Of a stretch of 64,000 nucleotides of DNA, positions 32,084 through 42,500 are shown in pieces. The translations under genes and the position numbers were made by a program. The stretch is taken from the IMG/VR virus record IMGVR_UViG_3300042888_000931, positions 1 to 64,000 of that record. One strand, 5' to 3'. The DNA is from a virus. Within the stretch, counting starts at the first letter, position 1, and each line of letters opens with the position of its first letter. Under the pieces are notes generated by a model. The model saw only the letters and a list, made by a program, of their open reading frames with translations, had not been told where the DNA came from and made no database searches.

Positions 32084-32980
32084 ATGGAGATATTGAGAGT
32101 TTCGCCATATGCAGAAGTACCTGCTAATTTTGTAATTCCTGCGGGGATTGTAGATGCAGATATAACTGTTACCATAACGGATATGGCGGACCTTTCAATT
32201 TCAACATCAACATTTACAGAGTCTTCTTCTGGAGAAACATTAGAGATTTCTTTGCCAGGAAAATATGACTCTTCATACAGAGTTGAGATTGTCAAAGATC
32301 TTGGAACATCAGATGAGCAAATTTTACAAGATGAGACATACGAGATAGTTAGACCGTATATTGATCCATCAACAAAAGCAACAACAGCATCAGACATCGC
32401 AGCCTATGCATTAAATGAGGAAATTGCTAGAGCAATTATTGACTCAATAATCCCAGAAGGATTTTATTATAAGAAAAAAGTTTTACATTTTACAGGAACA
32501 GGTGCCGACTATCTTCCAATCTGGGACGATGTTAAAAAAGTTTTAGCGGTATATGAAAACAATAAGTTAGTAGAAGATAGACAATACGAAGTATCATCAG
32601 ACAAGACGGCGATTATAGAAAAGTCTTCTGATAACATCAATCGTGCAGAGTCTTCTCCACTAGTTTTACCAGCAGCAGCATCAGATTCTTTGGACCCACA
32701 GTTTGTATATAGAGGGTTTGGCAAAACATGGGACTACCTAATAACTGTTGAGTATGGATATACAACAGTTCCATCAGACATTATCAGAGCAACAGAGATG
32801 CTAGTCCACGATTTAGAGTGTGGAAAGTTAGATTATTACAAGAGATTTATTTCTTCTTACAACACAGATCAATACAGAATTCAGTTTGATAAGGGTCTTT
32901 TCGAAGGAACAGGAAATATAATTGTAGACAAGATACTTTCTAAGTATGCTAAGTCTATTACAAAACTTGGGGTGTTGTAA
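32084..32980 (+). CDS. Head-tail connector / adaptor protein (putative)
   Basis: 298 residues. The N-terminal 90 residues are beta-rich (DITVTITDMADLSISTSTFT). The C-terminal region (about 215-298) is helical with PSDIIRATEMLVHDLECGKLDYYKRF, resembling the helix bundle of phage adaptor proteins that sit under the portal. It is the second gene after the capsid, where the adaptor (gp6/gp15-like) normally lies, and its stop overlaps the next ATG (TAATG). Confidence 0.6.
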   Translation: MEILRVSPYAEVPANFVIPAGIVDADITVTITDMADLSISTSTFTESSSGETLEISLPGKYDSSYRVEIVKDLGTSDEQILQDETYEIVRPYIDPSTKATTASDIAAYALNEEIARAIIDSIIPEGFYYKKKVLHFTGTGADYLPIWDDVKKVLAVYENNKLVEDRQYEVSSDKTAIIEKSSDNINRAESSPLVLPAAASDSLDPQFVYRGFGKTWDYLITVEYGYTTVPSDIIRATEMLVHDLECGKLDYYKRFISSYNTDQYRIQFDKGLFEGTGNIIVDKILSKYAKSITKLGVL

Positions 32981-33429
32981 TGACAGTTTGCGAAACTCCA
33001 GACTTCATGTTTCCAATGCAGGCCTCTCTTTATCACCCAATCATTGAGCAGGGTGACTTTGGAGCAATTAAAAAACAATGGGTTTTAGATAGAACCTTTG
33101 CCTGTAGTTTTTCATCAGGTGGATCAGCATTCAAAGAGGATGTAAAGCCAAATGTTAACATTACTCAGAACTCACTACTGGTCGGAAGAACAAAATCAGA
33201 CATAAGAATATCTTCAAGAGACAATAAAAATGCACTAACAAACATATTAATAACGGATATCAAAGACCAAGAAGGAAATCTAATATACATGGAAACCTCT
33301 GGCGTTAGATCTGGAAAGCCAACTCTTTTTGAAATAGCAACATGCGAACCATTCGTAGGCCCTTTCGGAGTTGTAGAGTCATTTAAGTTAGTTATTAGAA
33401 GATCAGAAAATCAATCAGGTGACCTATGA
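32980..33429 (+). CDS. Head-closure / stopper protein (putative)
   Basis: 149 residues, beta-rich, with LYHPIIEQGDFGAIKKQWVLDRTFACSF at the front, close to the 'y.p..dd.G.....w' pattern of head-tail joining stoppers. A C-terminal EPFVGPFGVVESFKLVIRRSEN strand pair closes the barrel. The gene order (adaptor, stopper, neck, terminator, major tail protein) supports the call. Its stop overlaps the next start (ATGA). Confidence 0.6.
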   Translation: MTVCETPDFMFPMQASLYHPIIEQGDFGAIKKQWVLDRTFACSFSSGGSAFKEDVKPNVNITQNSLLVGRTKSDIRISSRDNKNALTNILITDIKDQEGNLIYMETSGVRSGKPTLFEIATCEPFVGPFGVVESFKLVIRRSENQSGDL

Positions 33430-34100
33430 AACCAGTATACAATTCTAAGAAGTTTAAAAAAGAAATGAACAACATTATGAACTACTCTATTGGTTTCTTG
33501 GACGGTGTTCAAAGAGGAAAGACTCCATTCTTAAGATCTTTAGGAGCACAAACCGTAGAAGTAATGAAGCAGTTTGTGGACTCAAATGCAAGGGTAAATC
33601 CAGAGATGCTTCACCATATATACGAGTGGAACAGAACAGGAAGCCCAGGGGCAAGACTATACGACATAGAGTTTACAACTAGTAATATCGGACTATCTTT
33701 TAAATCATCTTTCCGTCAATCATCATCAATCAAGGATGGATCGAAGGTTCCTTTCTACGACAAAGCAAGAATTATTGAAAGCGGAGCCTCTGTATTAATT
33801 AAGCCAAGAACTTCAGAGGTTTTGGCTTTTGAAGAAAATGGAGAAACTGTGTTTACAAAAAAGCCAATTAAGATTAGTAACCCTGGAGGAGAAGAAGCAC
33901 AGGGTGGATTTGAAAAAACACTAGATCTATTCTTTAATAGATATTTTTCACAATCATTCTTGAGAACTAGTGGAGTTGCAAAGTATCTTGAAAACCCACA
34001 GGTATATAAAAAGAATTTAAGAGCAGGGAAAGCAAGAGGAAGAAGCAAGGGCGTTTCAGTAGGATACGTCTGGGTTGCTAATGCTGGAGTAGGTGCATAA
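33426..34100 (+). CDS. Neck / HK97 gp10-like tail-completion protein (putative)
   Basis: 224 residues. The N-terminal helix region (NIMNYSIGFLDGVQRGKTPFL) is followed by EWNRTGSPGARLYDIEFTTS and a basic C-terminus (KKNLRAGKARGRSKGV). Long helix, strand and basic-tail layouts of this size are found for gp10/HK97-type neck proteins. Position between the stopper and the tail-terminator gene fits. Overlaps of 4 nt upstream (ATGA) and 1 nt downstream (TAATG). Confidence 0.55.
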   Translation: MKPVYNSKKFKKEMNNIMNYSIGFLDGVQRGKTPFLRSLGAQTVEVMKQFVDSNARVNPEMLHHIYEWNRTGSPGARLYDIEFTTSNIGLSFKSSFRQSSSIKDGSKVPFYDKARIIESGASVLIKPRTSEVLAFEENGETVFTKKPIKISNPGGEEAQGGFEKTLDLFFNRYFSQSFLRTSGVAKYLENPQVYKKNLRAGKARGRSKGVSVGYVWVANAGVGA

Positions 34101-34711
34101 TGGCAGCAGCAATTCATCATCCACCAACAATTATTAATGCTTACTTAGCAGCCAAGATTGGTCCAAGTTTTGGTTCCTCTGGAACTACATACTTTTTCCC
34201 TACACTTCCTACCCAAATAGACGATCTCATAAACACGTTTCCTCAGAGTAACGGTGTCTTTGGAGTATACGACAGAATGTTCAAGATGAGAAGAGAGGCT
34301 TTTCCATACATTAAGTGTGAGCAACTCTTATATTATTTTTATTCTGTAGGTGAGGATGCACAAAAGAATATGATAATTACTCAGCAAGAGATAAGTGATC
34401 TGCTTGATAATGGTGATGACTCAGCAAAAGACCTAAATGAGTGGGCTGCAGCAAACATAGACTACGAAACAATAGACTCCAAGCCATGCTTCTTTCATAA
34501 CTTCAAGATCTATCAATTAGAAGAGACACGAGATATTGTTGACTTTGCCACAGCCCGTACTTATGCGGGTAACAAGATAATTATTGACTATGACTGGCAC
34601 CCAGAATATGTTTACCAGGGTGCCCCATGTGAAAAAATAGGCATTGTAAAAGGTAGTTTTACTTGCATAAAGACAGATGAAAATAAGTTAGTCTGGGATA
34701 AAAACACCTAA
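34100..34711 (+). CDS. Tail terminator protein (putative)
   Basis: 203 residues. IIDYDWHPEYVYQGAPCEKIG at the C-terminus and an N-terminal region with FPTLPTQIDDLINTFPQSNGVFGVYDR suggest an alpha/beta tail-terminator fold. A central helix (NDEW-like DDSAKDLNEWAAANID) is present. It lies just before the major tail protein, the standard slot for a tail terminator. The sequence match to known families is weak. Confidence 0.5.
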   Translation: MAAAIHHPPTIINAYLAAKIGPSFGSSGTTYFFPTLPTQIDDLINTFPQSNGVFGVYDRMFKMRREAFPYIKCEQLLYYFYSVGEDAQKNMIITQQEISDLLDNGDDSAKDLNEWAAANIDYETIDSKPCFFHNFKIYQLEETRDIVDFATARTYAGNKIIIDYDWHPEYVYQGAPCEKIGIVKGSFTCIKTDENKLVWDKNT

Positions 34712-34722
34712 TAAAAAGCCTG

Positions 34723-34728
34723 TATAAT
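34723..34728 (+). promoter_or_regulatory. -10 promoter TATAAT of the major tail gene
   Basis: CTG-TATAAT lies 49 nt before ATG 34778. The leader of about 43 nt contains a G/C-rich patch (AAGGTGAGG / CCCCCTTTT) that could pair weakly, and ends with AAAGAGGTGAG as SD. Confidence 0.6.
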
Positions 34729-34777
34729 TAAGGTGAGGAAACAACCCCCTTTTAATAAAATGAAAGAGGTGAGATAT

Positions 34778-35431
34778 ATGGCATACAGCCGTGGTTCAAG
34801 TAGTAACATCATCGTGGGTGCAGCAGCACTATTTACGCATGATGCAGGTCCAATCGGACTAGATGAGGACGGAAAGATTACCGATGCTCAAGCAGCAACA
34901 GATCTTCCACCGTTAACAGCATCAGCAACATCATACAAGACAACATTGTCAGCAGACAATGCATACACAAATATCGGTTACACATCAAATGGTCTAGAAC
35001 TAGCGTTCGAACCAGATTTTGGTGAAGTAGCGGTAGATCAACTTCTCGACGTTGCTCGTTTATTCAAGCAAGGTATGACAGTTAACCTAAATACATCTTT
35101 CGCAGAGGCAACACTAGAAAACCTTCTAGTAGCAATTGCAGCAGATGAAGACGATCTATCTCCAGAGGCCCTAGGTCTTCAGACAATGAACATGTCAGCA
35201 GGAGATATTGGCGACGTTCCACTAGAGCGTGGTCTAGTAGCAGTAGGACCAGGTTCTGGTTCTTCAGCAGATCCAAAGGAAAGAATCTATGTTGCATACC
35301 GTGCACTCTCAATCGAGAGCGTAACAGTATCAGCAAAGCGTGATGAGGCTTCAATGTTTGAAGTATCATTCCGTCTTCTTCCAAACGATGACGCATCATA
35401 CGGTAAGATCGTAGATCGTTCACTCGCATAA
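34778..35431 (+). CDS. Major tail (tube) protein
   Basis: 217 residues. ATG 34778 is chosen because AAAGAGGTGAG is just upstream; a GTG at 34733 is in frame but lacks an SD. The beta-sandwich layout has N-terminal SSNIIVGAAALFTHDAGPIG, NIGYTSNGLELAFEPDFGEVAV and a C-terminal ERIYVAYRALSIESVTVSAKRDEAS followed by FEVSFRLLPNDD. These segments are typical of siphophage tube proteins, which stack in hexamers around the tape measure. The next gene group (chaperones, tape measure) confirms the call. A strong terminator follows. Confidence 0.85.
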   Translation: MAYSRGSSSNIIVGAAALFTHDAGPIGLDEDGKITDAQAATDLPPLTASATSYKTTLSADNAYTNIGYTSNGLELAFEPDFGEVAVDQLLDVARLFKQGMTVNLNTSFAEATLENLLVAIAADEDDLSPEALGLQTMNMSAGDIGDVPLERGLVAVGPGSGSSADPKERIYVAYRALSIESVTVSAKRDEASMFEVSFRLLPNDDASYGKIVDRSLA

Positions 35432-35449
35432 TACAACTTAATACATGAG

Positions 35450-35475
35450 AGGCTCAATCCTTCGGGGTTGGGCCT
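35450..35475 (+). terminator. Terminator hairpin after the major tail gene
   Basis: AGGCTCAATCC-TTCG-GGGTTGGGCCT forms an 11-bp stem with a TTCG loop, followed by TTCTGTTT. A new promoter starts 8 nt later. Confidence 0.8.
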
Positions 35476-35482
35476 TTCTGTT

Positions 35483-35491
35483 TGGTATACT
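35483..35491 (+). promoter_or_regulatory. Extended -10 promoter TGGTATACT, leaderless
   Basis: TGG-TATACT ends 6 nt before ATG 35498. No SD is present, and the terminator hairpin is immediately upstream, so this gene must start its own transcript. Confidence 0.75.
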
Positions 35492-35497
35492 TATATA

Positions 35498-36178
35498 ATG
35501 GCAACAAGCATATATCAAAAACGAAAGTTCTATTTTGTAGATAGGACAGAGATTTCTGCGGGACCCCTTAAGATAAAATATCTTAGAGATTTTCTAGAAA
35601 CCTTTGAACCAATTAAAGAAGCAAAAACAGATAGCGAATCAATAACTATTTTAGTTGACTGTGCACTAATTGCAATGAAGCAGTATGCTCCACACATAAA
35701 GACAATAGAAGATCTTGAGGACAACCTAGACCTTCCTACAATCTATGAGGTTTTAGATATTGCAGCAGGTATTAAGATTAATTCAAAATCAGAAGAACCA
35801 GTAAAATCTCAAGCCGTAGAAAGCGGATCATCATGGGAAACTCTAGACTTGGCAAAACTAGAGTCAGAAGTATTTGTTCTTGGAATATGGAAAGACTATG
35901 AGGAACTAGAGCAGTCTTTATCTATGCCAGAGTTAACTGCAACGCTTGAAATAAAAAGAGAACTAGAGTATAACGATAAAAAGTTTTTTGCTGCAATGAA
36001 GGGTATTGATTTAGACAAGAAATCAGGCAAGGGAAATGAATGGGAAGACATGAAAGCCAGGGTATTTAGCAAGGGCAAGGCAACAGATGGAAGCGACATT
36101 ATGGCTTTACAGGGCAAGAATGCACAGAGGGCTGGTTTTGGAATAGGAAATGGACTCTCTTACGAGGTTTACGAATAG
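35498..36178 (+). CDS. Tail assembly chaperone, long form
   Basis: 226 residues from ATG 35498, apparently leaderless; an upstream TTG lies in the terminator and is rejected. The first 85 residues (FYFVDRTEISAGPLKIKYLRD, NLDLPTIYEVLDIAAGIKI) are clearly homologous to the whole of the next protein. The C-terminal 130 residues are an added charged domain. Placement just before the tape measure gene matches the gpG/gpGT pair, which coats the tape measure during tail assembly. Here the long form precedes the short form and no frameshift is needed. Confidence 0.75.
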   Translation: MATSIYQKRKFYFVDRTEISAGPLKIKYLRDFLETFEPIKEAKTDSESITILVDCALIAMKQYAPHIKTIEDLEDNLDLPTIYEVLDIAAGIKINSKSEEPVKSQAVESGSSWETLDLAKLESEVFVLGIWKDYEELEQSLSMPELTATLEIKRELEYNDKKFFAAMKGIDLDKKSGKGNEWEDMKARVFSKGKATDGSDIMALQGKNAQRAGFGIGNGLSYEVYE

Positions 36179-36198
36179 CCAAAAATAAGCCTGCACTA

Positions 36199-36207
36199 TG
36201 GTATAAT
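36199..36207 (+). promoter_or_regulatory. Extended -10 promoter TGGTATAAT
   Basis: TGG-TATAAT lies 25 nt before ATG 36233. The leader contains AAGGAGG. It drives the short chaperone and probably the tape measure and tail-tip genes. Confidence 0.65.
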
Positions 36208-36232
36208 TGACTAAACCTTATAAGGAGGACAG

Positions 36233-36556
36233 ATGTCTACAAAAGTTGAAGACAAAGAAGAACTATATCTTATCGATGGAACAAAGTTTGAAGTAAGACC
36301 ACTAAAGATCTCACTTCTAAAGCCATTTATGCAGAAGTTTAATGAGTTGCAGGAAGTGGCAGAAGATAACGAAAAGTCAATGAACGTTTTGCTAGATTGT
36401 GTGCAGATTGCATTTAAGCAATATCTACCACTAGTAGCAGACAACAGAGAGGCGATTGAGGAAAATCTAGATCTTCCTACAGTCTATAAGATTATTGATG
36501 CAGCGTCAGGTATGAAACTGGCAGATGCAACTGGTCTTCTAAACTCAATCAAATAA
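36233..36556 (+). CDS. Tail assembly chaperone, short form
   Basis: 107 residues with an AAGGAGG SD. It aligns along its length with the N-terminal domain of the previous protein: LYLIDGTKFEVRPLKISLLK with FYFVDRTEISAGPLKIKYLR, and NLDLPTVYKIIDAASGMKL with NLDLPTIYEVLDIAAGIKI. It represents the gpG-like function. The stop is 18 nt before the tape measure start. No slippery heptamer is visible near its end. Confidence 0.75.
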   Translation: MSTKVEDKEELYLIDGTKFEVRPLKISLLKPFMQKFNELQEVAEDNEKSMNVLLDCVQIAFKQYLPLVADNREAIEENLDLPTVYKIIDAASGMKLADATGLLNSIK

Positions 36557-36574
36557 AGAAGAGGGTGTTAATGA

Positions 36575-39500
36575 GTGGCTGATGTAAACTCAAATATTGG
36601 TATTAATTTTGATACCAGAGCAGCCCTCGCATCTCTTCGTAAACTCCAGGCTGGATTAAGCACATTTAATCAATCCCTGACTCAGGGTAACGTTGCAGCA
36701 ATGAATGCCCAAAAGGGACTTAATGATTCATTGATGCAGTCTATCAATGCTACTGGCAAGTTTGTTGCAAGTCAAAAAGAGATAGCAACAAGTACGTCGT
36801 CATTCACAAGTGCTCTTGAAAAGAACCAACTCTCTATGCGAGAGTACTTTAGATATACAGCAGCAGCAGCGACGGCAAACACAAAAACCTTTAAGGGTAT
36901 GTTTGCCCAAGAGCGTGAGATTATTAACCGTGCTCGTAGAGACAGAGTAAAACTTCTTCAGTCTCAGTACATACAATTGGGTAATGCCAATGGTGACCTT
37001 GTCAAGGTTTTGCAGGTAGTTCCAAAGCACCTACAAATGGCCAATGGCAAGTACGCTGACTATGCAACAAGAGTTCAGATGGCTGCACAGCGTCAACAGT
37101 TCTTAAATCAGTTATTGAAGCAAGGATCAACAAACCTTCTAAACTTCGGTAAGAATACTCAGTGGGCAGGCCGTCAGTTGATGGTTGGTTTGACTATTCC
37201 TCTTTCCATTCTTGGATCTGCAGCAGCAAAAACATTTATGGAAATGGAAGAGGCAGTCCTCAAGTTTACAAGAGTTTATGGAGATATAACAACCTCTGGA
37301 GATGCAACAAATAAAGCAGTTGCTAATATTCAAAGACTAGGTAAAGAGTTTACAAAATACGGTATTACCGTAAAGGACACAATGGAAATGGCTGCAACTG
37401 CAGCAGCAATGGGTATGCAAGGAGATGCTCTAGAAGCCCAAGTAGTTCAAGCAACACGACTTTCTGTACTTGGTCAAGTAGAACAGCAGCAAGCACTTGA
37501 GACTACAATCTCTTTACAAAATGCTTTTGGTATATCTTCAGAACAACTTGCACAGAAAATCAACTTCCTCAACGCAGTAGAAAACCAGACTGTTCTTTCT
37601 ATCGAAGACTTAACGATTGCAATTCCAAAGGCTGGACCAGTTGTAAAGCAACTTGGTGGTGATGTTGAAGATCTAGCCTTCTTTATGACTGCAATGAAGG
37701 AAGGTGGAATTAACGCATCAGAAGGTGCTAACGCACTCAAGTCTGGTCTTGCATCTTTGATTAACCCTTCAAAAAAGTCAGCAGAATTCATGGCACAACT
37801 TGGAATCAACGTAAAGGGAATTGTAAATAATAATGCTGGAGATCTTAAAGGTACAGTAGTTGGTTTTGCTAGAGCACTTGATACTTTAGATCCACTTAAC
37901 CGTGCAAGAGCAATTGAGCAGATGTTTGGTAAGTTCCAGTTTGCTCGTCTATCAACATTATTCCAGAACGTTACAAAAGACTCTTCTCAAGCAGCAAGGG
38001 CATTAGGACTTGCAGGAGCATCAGTTGAAGAGTTAGCAATTCTGTCTGAGCGAGAATTAAAAAGAGTTGAAGATTCAACAGGGGCTAAATTCAAAAAAGC
38101 CATGGAAAATTTAAAGAATGAACTAATACCAGTAGGTAAAGCATTCTTACAAGCAATAACACCAGTCGTTGAATTTGTTGGAAGACTGCTAGAAAGATTT
38201 AATGGTCTCAGTGATGGAACCAAGAAGGTAATAACAATTATGATTGGAGTGCTTGGAGCAATTGCCCCAGTTGCACTTATGACATTCGGTGTTCTTGTTA
38301 ACGGTATTGCAAACGTAATTAAGTTCTTTGCCATGTTGCGTGGTGGAATTGCTAAACTTAACGGACAGAACAATGTTCTTGGTGGAGGGTTTGACTATTT
38401 AAGTAATAAGCAGACTGAGTTGCTTGCAGAAACAAATGCTCTTCATACCTCTCACCAGCAATTAATCTCTACATTCAATGTTGAAAAATCTGCAGTTGAT
38501 GGTTTGGCAGCATCATACGCTACCGCAGCAAGCCAAGCACGTGCCCTTGCAAGTTCATCACCAGGACTGTTTAATTCAGTCCCAGGGGCAGCAGGAGCCG
38601 TAGCAGGGCTACCTCCTAAGAAGTTTGCAGAGGGTGGAGTTGTTCCAGGCACAGGAAATAAAGACACAGTACCAGCACTACTAACCCCTGGAGAGGTTGT
38701 TCTTACAAAGCAGACTGCAAAAGAAAATCCAGAATTAGTTGCAGCACTTCAAAACGGATCTGTTATGAAGTACAATAACGGAACTGGTAAAAGACAGACC
38801 ACAGGACAATCATCTAAGGGAGTAGCATTTGATGTTGGCGGACAACAACTTCGTTTAGCAATAAAGCCAGAATCAGAAAAGAATGTTACAGCAGTAACAA
38901 ACCTTGTAAAAGCAATGCAAGATGGATCAATGGGTGTTGAAAATGGAGCAGAGGTTCTTCAAGAAGTCTTTGCAAGATTAGCAAAAGAAGGAAAGGTAAA
39001 ACTTGAAACCTTCCTTGCAGAATTAAGAATTGTAACAGAAGAAATGAGTGGTGTTACTTTAGCATCTAATCAAATCAATGACAAAGCAGGATTTACAGGT
39101 AAGCAAAAAATTGCAGGTCACTCTCAAGGAGAATCTGAGGGTGGTGGTAGTAGTGTAAGAGATGACATGTACGCAGCAGGTCGAGGTGCTGAGTATGAAA
39201 GAATGCAGAAAATTGCTAATGAGTCTGGAGACAGAATAGATCAAATACCTGGAATGAAACCACTTCAAAGGCCAGATGCATCAAAGGGCAAGAAGGGAAA
39301 TGTTCAGTTAGACAGAGGTCATATTGCTTCTCCTGGTGCAACGGCAAAATCAGTTTCTGAAGGATGGGACCCAGACTTGTGGGATATCTCAACCCACTCA
39401 GAAAATGAACTATCTGAAATGCTTGCACCTAAGCAAAATGAAGACGGCACAGAAAAAGCAAATGCAGCAAGAGATCTTTATTTTAAAAAATTAGATGAAC

Positions 39501-42500
39501 TTGAAGCAAAAAAAGCAGCAACAACAGAACAAATAAATTCTATAAAAGAAAAAATTCTTGTTAATGGAGCATTGAACGAAGAAGAACTTCAGATCCAAGC
39601 AGGAGTCCTTCAATCAATGCTGGATGACACAGAGTTTATGGCTAAAGAAACAACAGGAAAGAAAGGCAATAAAGGAACTGTTGCAACCCCTGGATTTAAA
39701 AGAGCAGCAACAGCAACAATTTTTGATGCCGAAGGAAGAGCAAAATATCCTAAAACAGATATTGCAGACCAAAGACCTAAAGAAGAGCGTATTGCTTCTG
39801 GAATGGCAAAGGTTGAAAAAAGAAAAGGAAAGTTTAATGAAGACGGTGGTGATGGTTTTGTCCCACTATCAGAAGCCGAAAAGAAAGCAAGACTTGATTC
39901 AATCACAGTTGCTGAAGATGTAGACGCAGACCTTACTGCTGCAGAAAAGAAAGCAGAGACAGCATCACCATCAAAAAGAACTAAGCGTCTTGGAAAAGAT
40001 ATTGCAGACGGACTTGCACAAGGATTAGAAGAAGGAACTCCTGGGGTAAAGACAAAGTCTTCACAACTTACTGATGCAGCGCTTCCATCAGCAGCAGAAA
40101 CACAAGGCAAAGTTGACAAGATGGATCTTGCAAACAAAGCATTCTATGATGATATTGATACACCAGAAATGCGTGATGAAAGACAAGTTCTTAAGTCTCT
40201 AGATAGACAAAGAAGAAAGCGTGGTGCTACAGGAACGGTAGATTCAGTTTCATCAACACCAGTAGCATCTCAAGCATCACTTCTAAATGCTTCAAAGACT
40301 AGCGCAGCAGCAGAAGAGTTAGCGGTAAGCACAGAGCAGGCAGCGACAGCACAAGCACAAGTTGTCCAGCAGATCAAGGATGAAAGCAGATCAAGAGTTA
40401 CTGTTAAGGGTAACACCATTAATATTGGTAAGGCTCGTCAAGAAGCAGATAGATTAGACAAAGAAGCATCTGAAGCAGAAGCAGCAGCAGCAAAAGTTAG
40501 AACTGAAGCAGCAAAGTGGGAAGAGGTTGCAGCCCGTGAAGGTGGCAAGAATATGCACACTGCTGAGAATGCTAGAGACCTTAAGAAACTGGCAGATGAA
40601 GCAGAAATCAGAGCAGCAGAAGCAAGAATAAGAGCAGCAGAAGCAGACATACAGGCAACTCAGTTAGAAAACGGTACTGAAGCGTCAAATGAAATTATCT
40701 CCAATGGAACACAAGAGCAAGGCGATGGCTTAAAGAGAATTGTTGAAGGTACAGAAGACACAGCAGGATCAACACTTTTGGTTGCAGACCAAACTGACGA
40801 ACTTGCAAATGTAACTGGTGATGCCCTTGACGCTCAAACAACAAATACAGAAAACTTAATAACCACTGGTCAGTTAACAGCAGCAGCAAATAATAACCTT
40901 GGAGAAATGCTTCCAGCAATGGATCAAACAGGAGTTGCACAGCAAGACCTTGCAGCATCTTCTGCAAACATTGCAACTGTAAATGATCAAATAGAGGCAG
41001 AAAAAAGAGAGCAGTTAGCACAACTAAAAGCATATAACGCTCAAGAGGCTGCAAGACAAGCAGCAGAAAATGGAATTATCCCACCAGGAAGCCAGTCAGG
41101 AAACGAAGAATTGGGCAAGAACAGAATGGGATCTGTTGCGGCATATGAAGAAGCATCCACATATACCAGAGACAAGAATGGTCAAATTATCTTTGATCCA
41201 GAACTAGATGCAAATGGAAAGAAGCAACCAACAACTCTTTCAGAAAAGCAAGTTAAAGAAAAGAAACGTGGAATGCGTAGAGAAAGGGCTGGCAGGTTTT
41301 CTGGAAAAGTTTCAGGCGGATTAGGTACCGCAGCGATGGTTGCTGGTATGGCAGGAGCACCAGCAGCAGTTACAGGAGGATTAGGAGCAGCAGCAACTGT
41401 TTCACAGTTTGCTCCTATGCTTGTAGGAATGACTGGACCTCAAGGAGTTGTCGTAGGTTTGGCAGCCCTTGCAGCAGGAGCATATGTTTTAAATAAAAAA
41501 TTAGAAGGAACCGCAATAGCAATTGCAAAGTTTACAAGGTCTACAACTGTTGGTGCTGACCTGCTCAAAAAGATAGGAGAGCAAACTGGAAAGGTTGGCG
41601 CTTCTGAATTAATGAACAAGAAAAGATCTGGAGGGCAACTACAGAATTATAACGAAGCAAATAGAGACAGCACCATGGAAGCAACCCAGTTCCTTGAAGG
41701 AGATGCAGGTAAGGCTCTTCAAGCAGCATTTGTTTCAAATTCAACAAAAAATGGAACAGAAGTTGCTGCTCAACAGTTTGCCCTACAACTTGCAGCAGCG
41801 ATATCTGATGGAACAATTGCTCCAGAATTAGGACAAAAAATTGCATACCAGATGGGAATCAATCTTAAAGATTCAGTTGCTGCAACAAGAATTAATGTAC
41901 AGTTAAGAAAACTTATCGGTCCAAATGGAGAAGATCTAGGAAAAGATCCTCTAGAGATTAGAGCAAGAATTGCACAGCAAGCATCTTCTCTATCTGAAGA
42001 TTTAGTGAAAAAAATTAACTCAACCGATAGATCAGAAGTTGGTGGCAACAGCAAACTTTCTATGTTCGGAACACTTGGACTCATCGGAGCAGCATCTGGC
42101 TCTGATAAAACAGCAGCACTTGCAGTTGCTGGTTCTTCAGCAATTGAAACAGCACAGGCACAGGCTGATGCAATGTCGTTATATTATGATGAGCAACTTA
42201 GAGTATTAAGAGCACAAAGAGAAACAACTACAGATAAAGCAAAGCAGTTAGAACTAGACACAAAAATTAAAGACATGTTGGCAGAACAAGAAGCAGGAAT
42301 GACTAGAATGAACTCGGCAGTTCTTGGTCAACTAGCAAGACAGAATGCAATTGCAAAAGATCTAATTGCTAATGGATCATTAAAGGTTAATGCTAGTAGC
42401 GGAGACGATTCAAGTAGGTCCTTCTTCCTTAATGATGGAGCAAGAAGAGAAGATGCATTCTTTGATGCTCAGAAGGCCGATGTTAAGGCTAAATTCCAGG

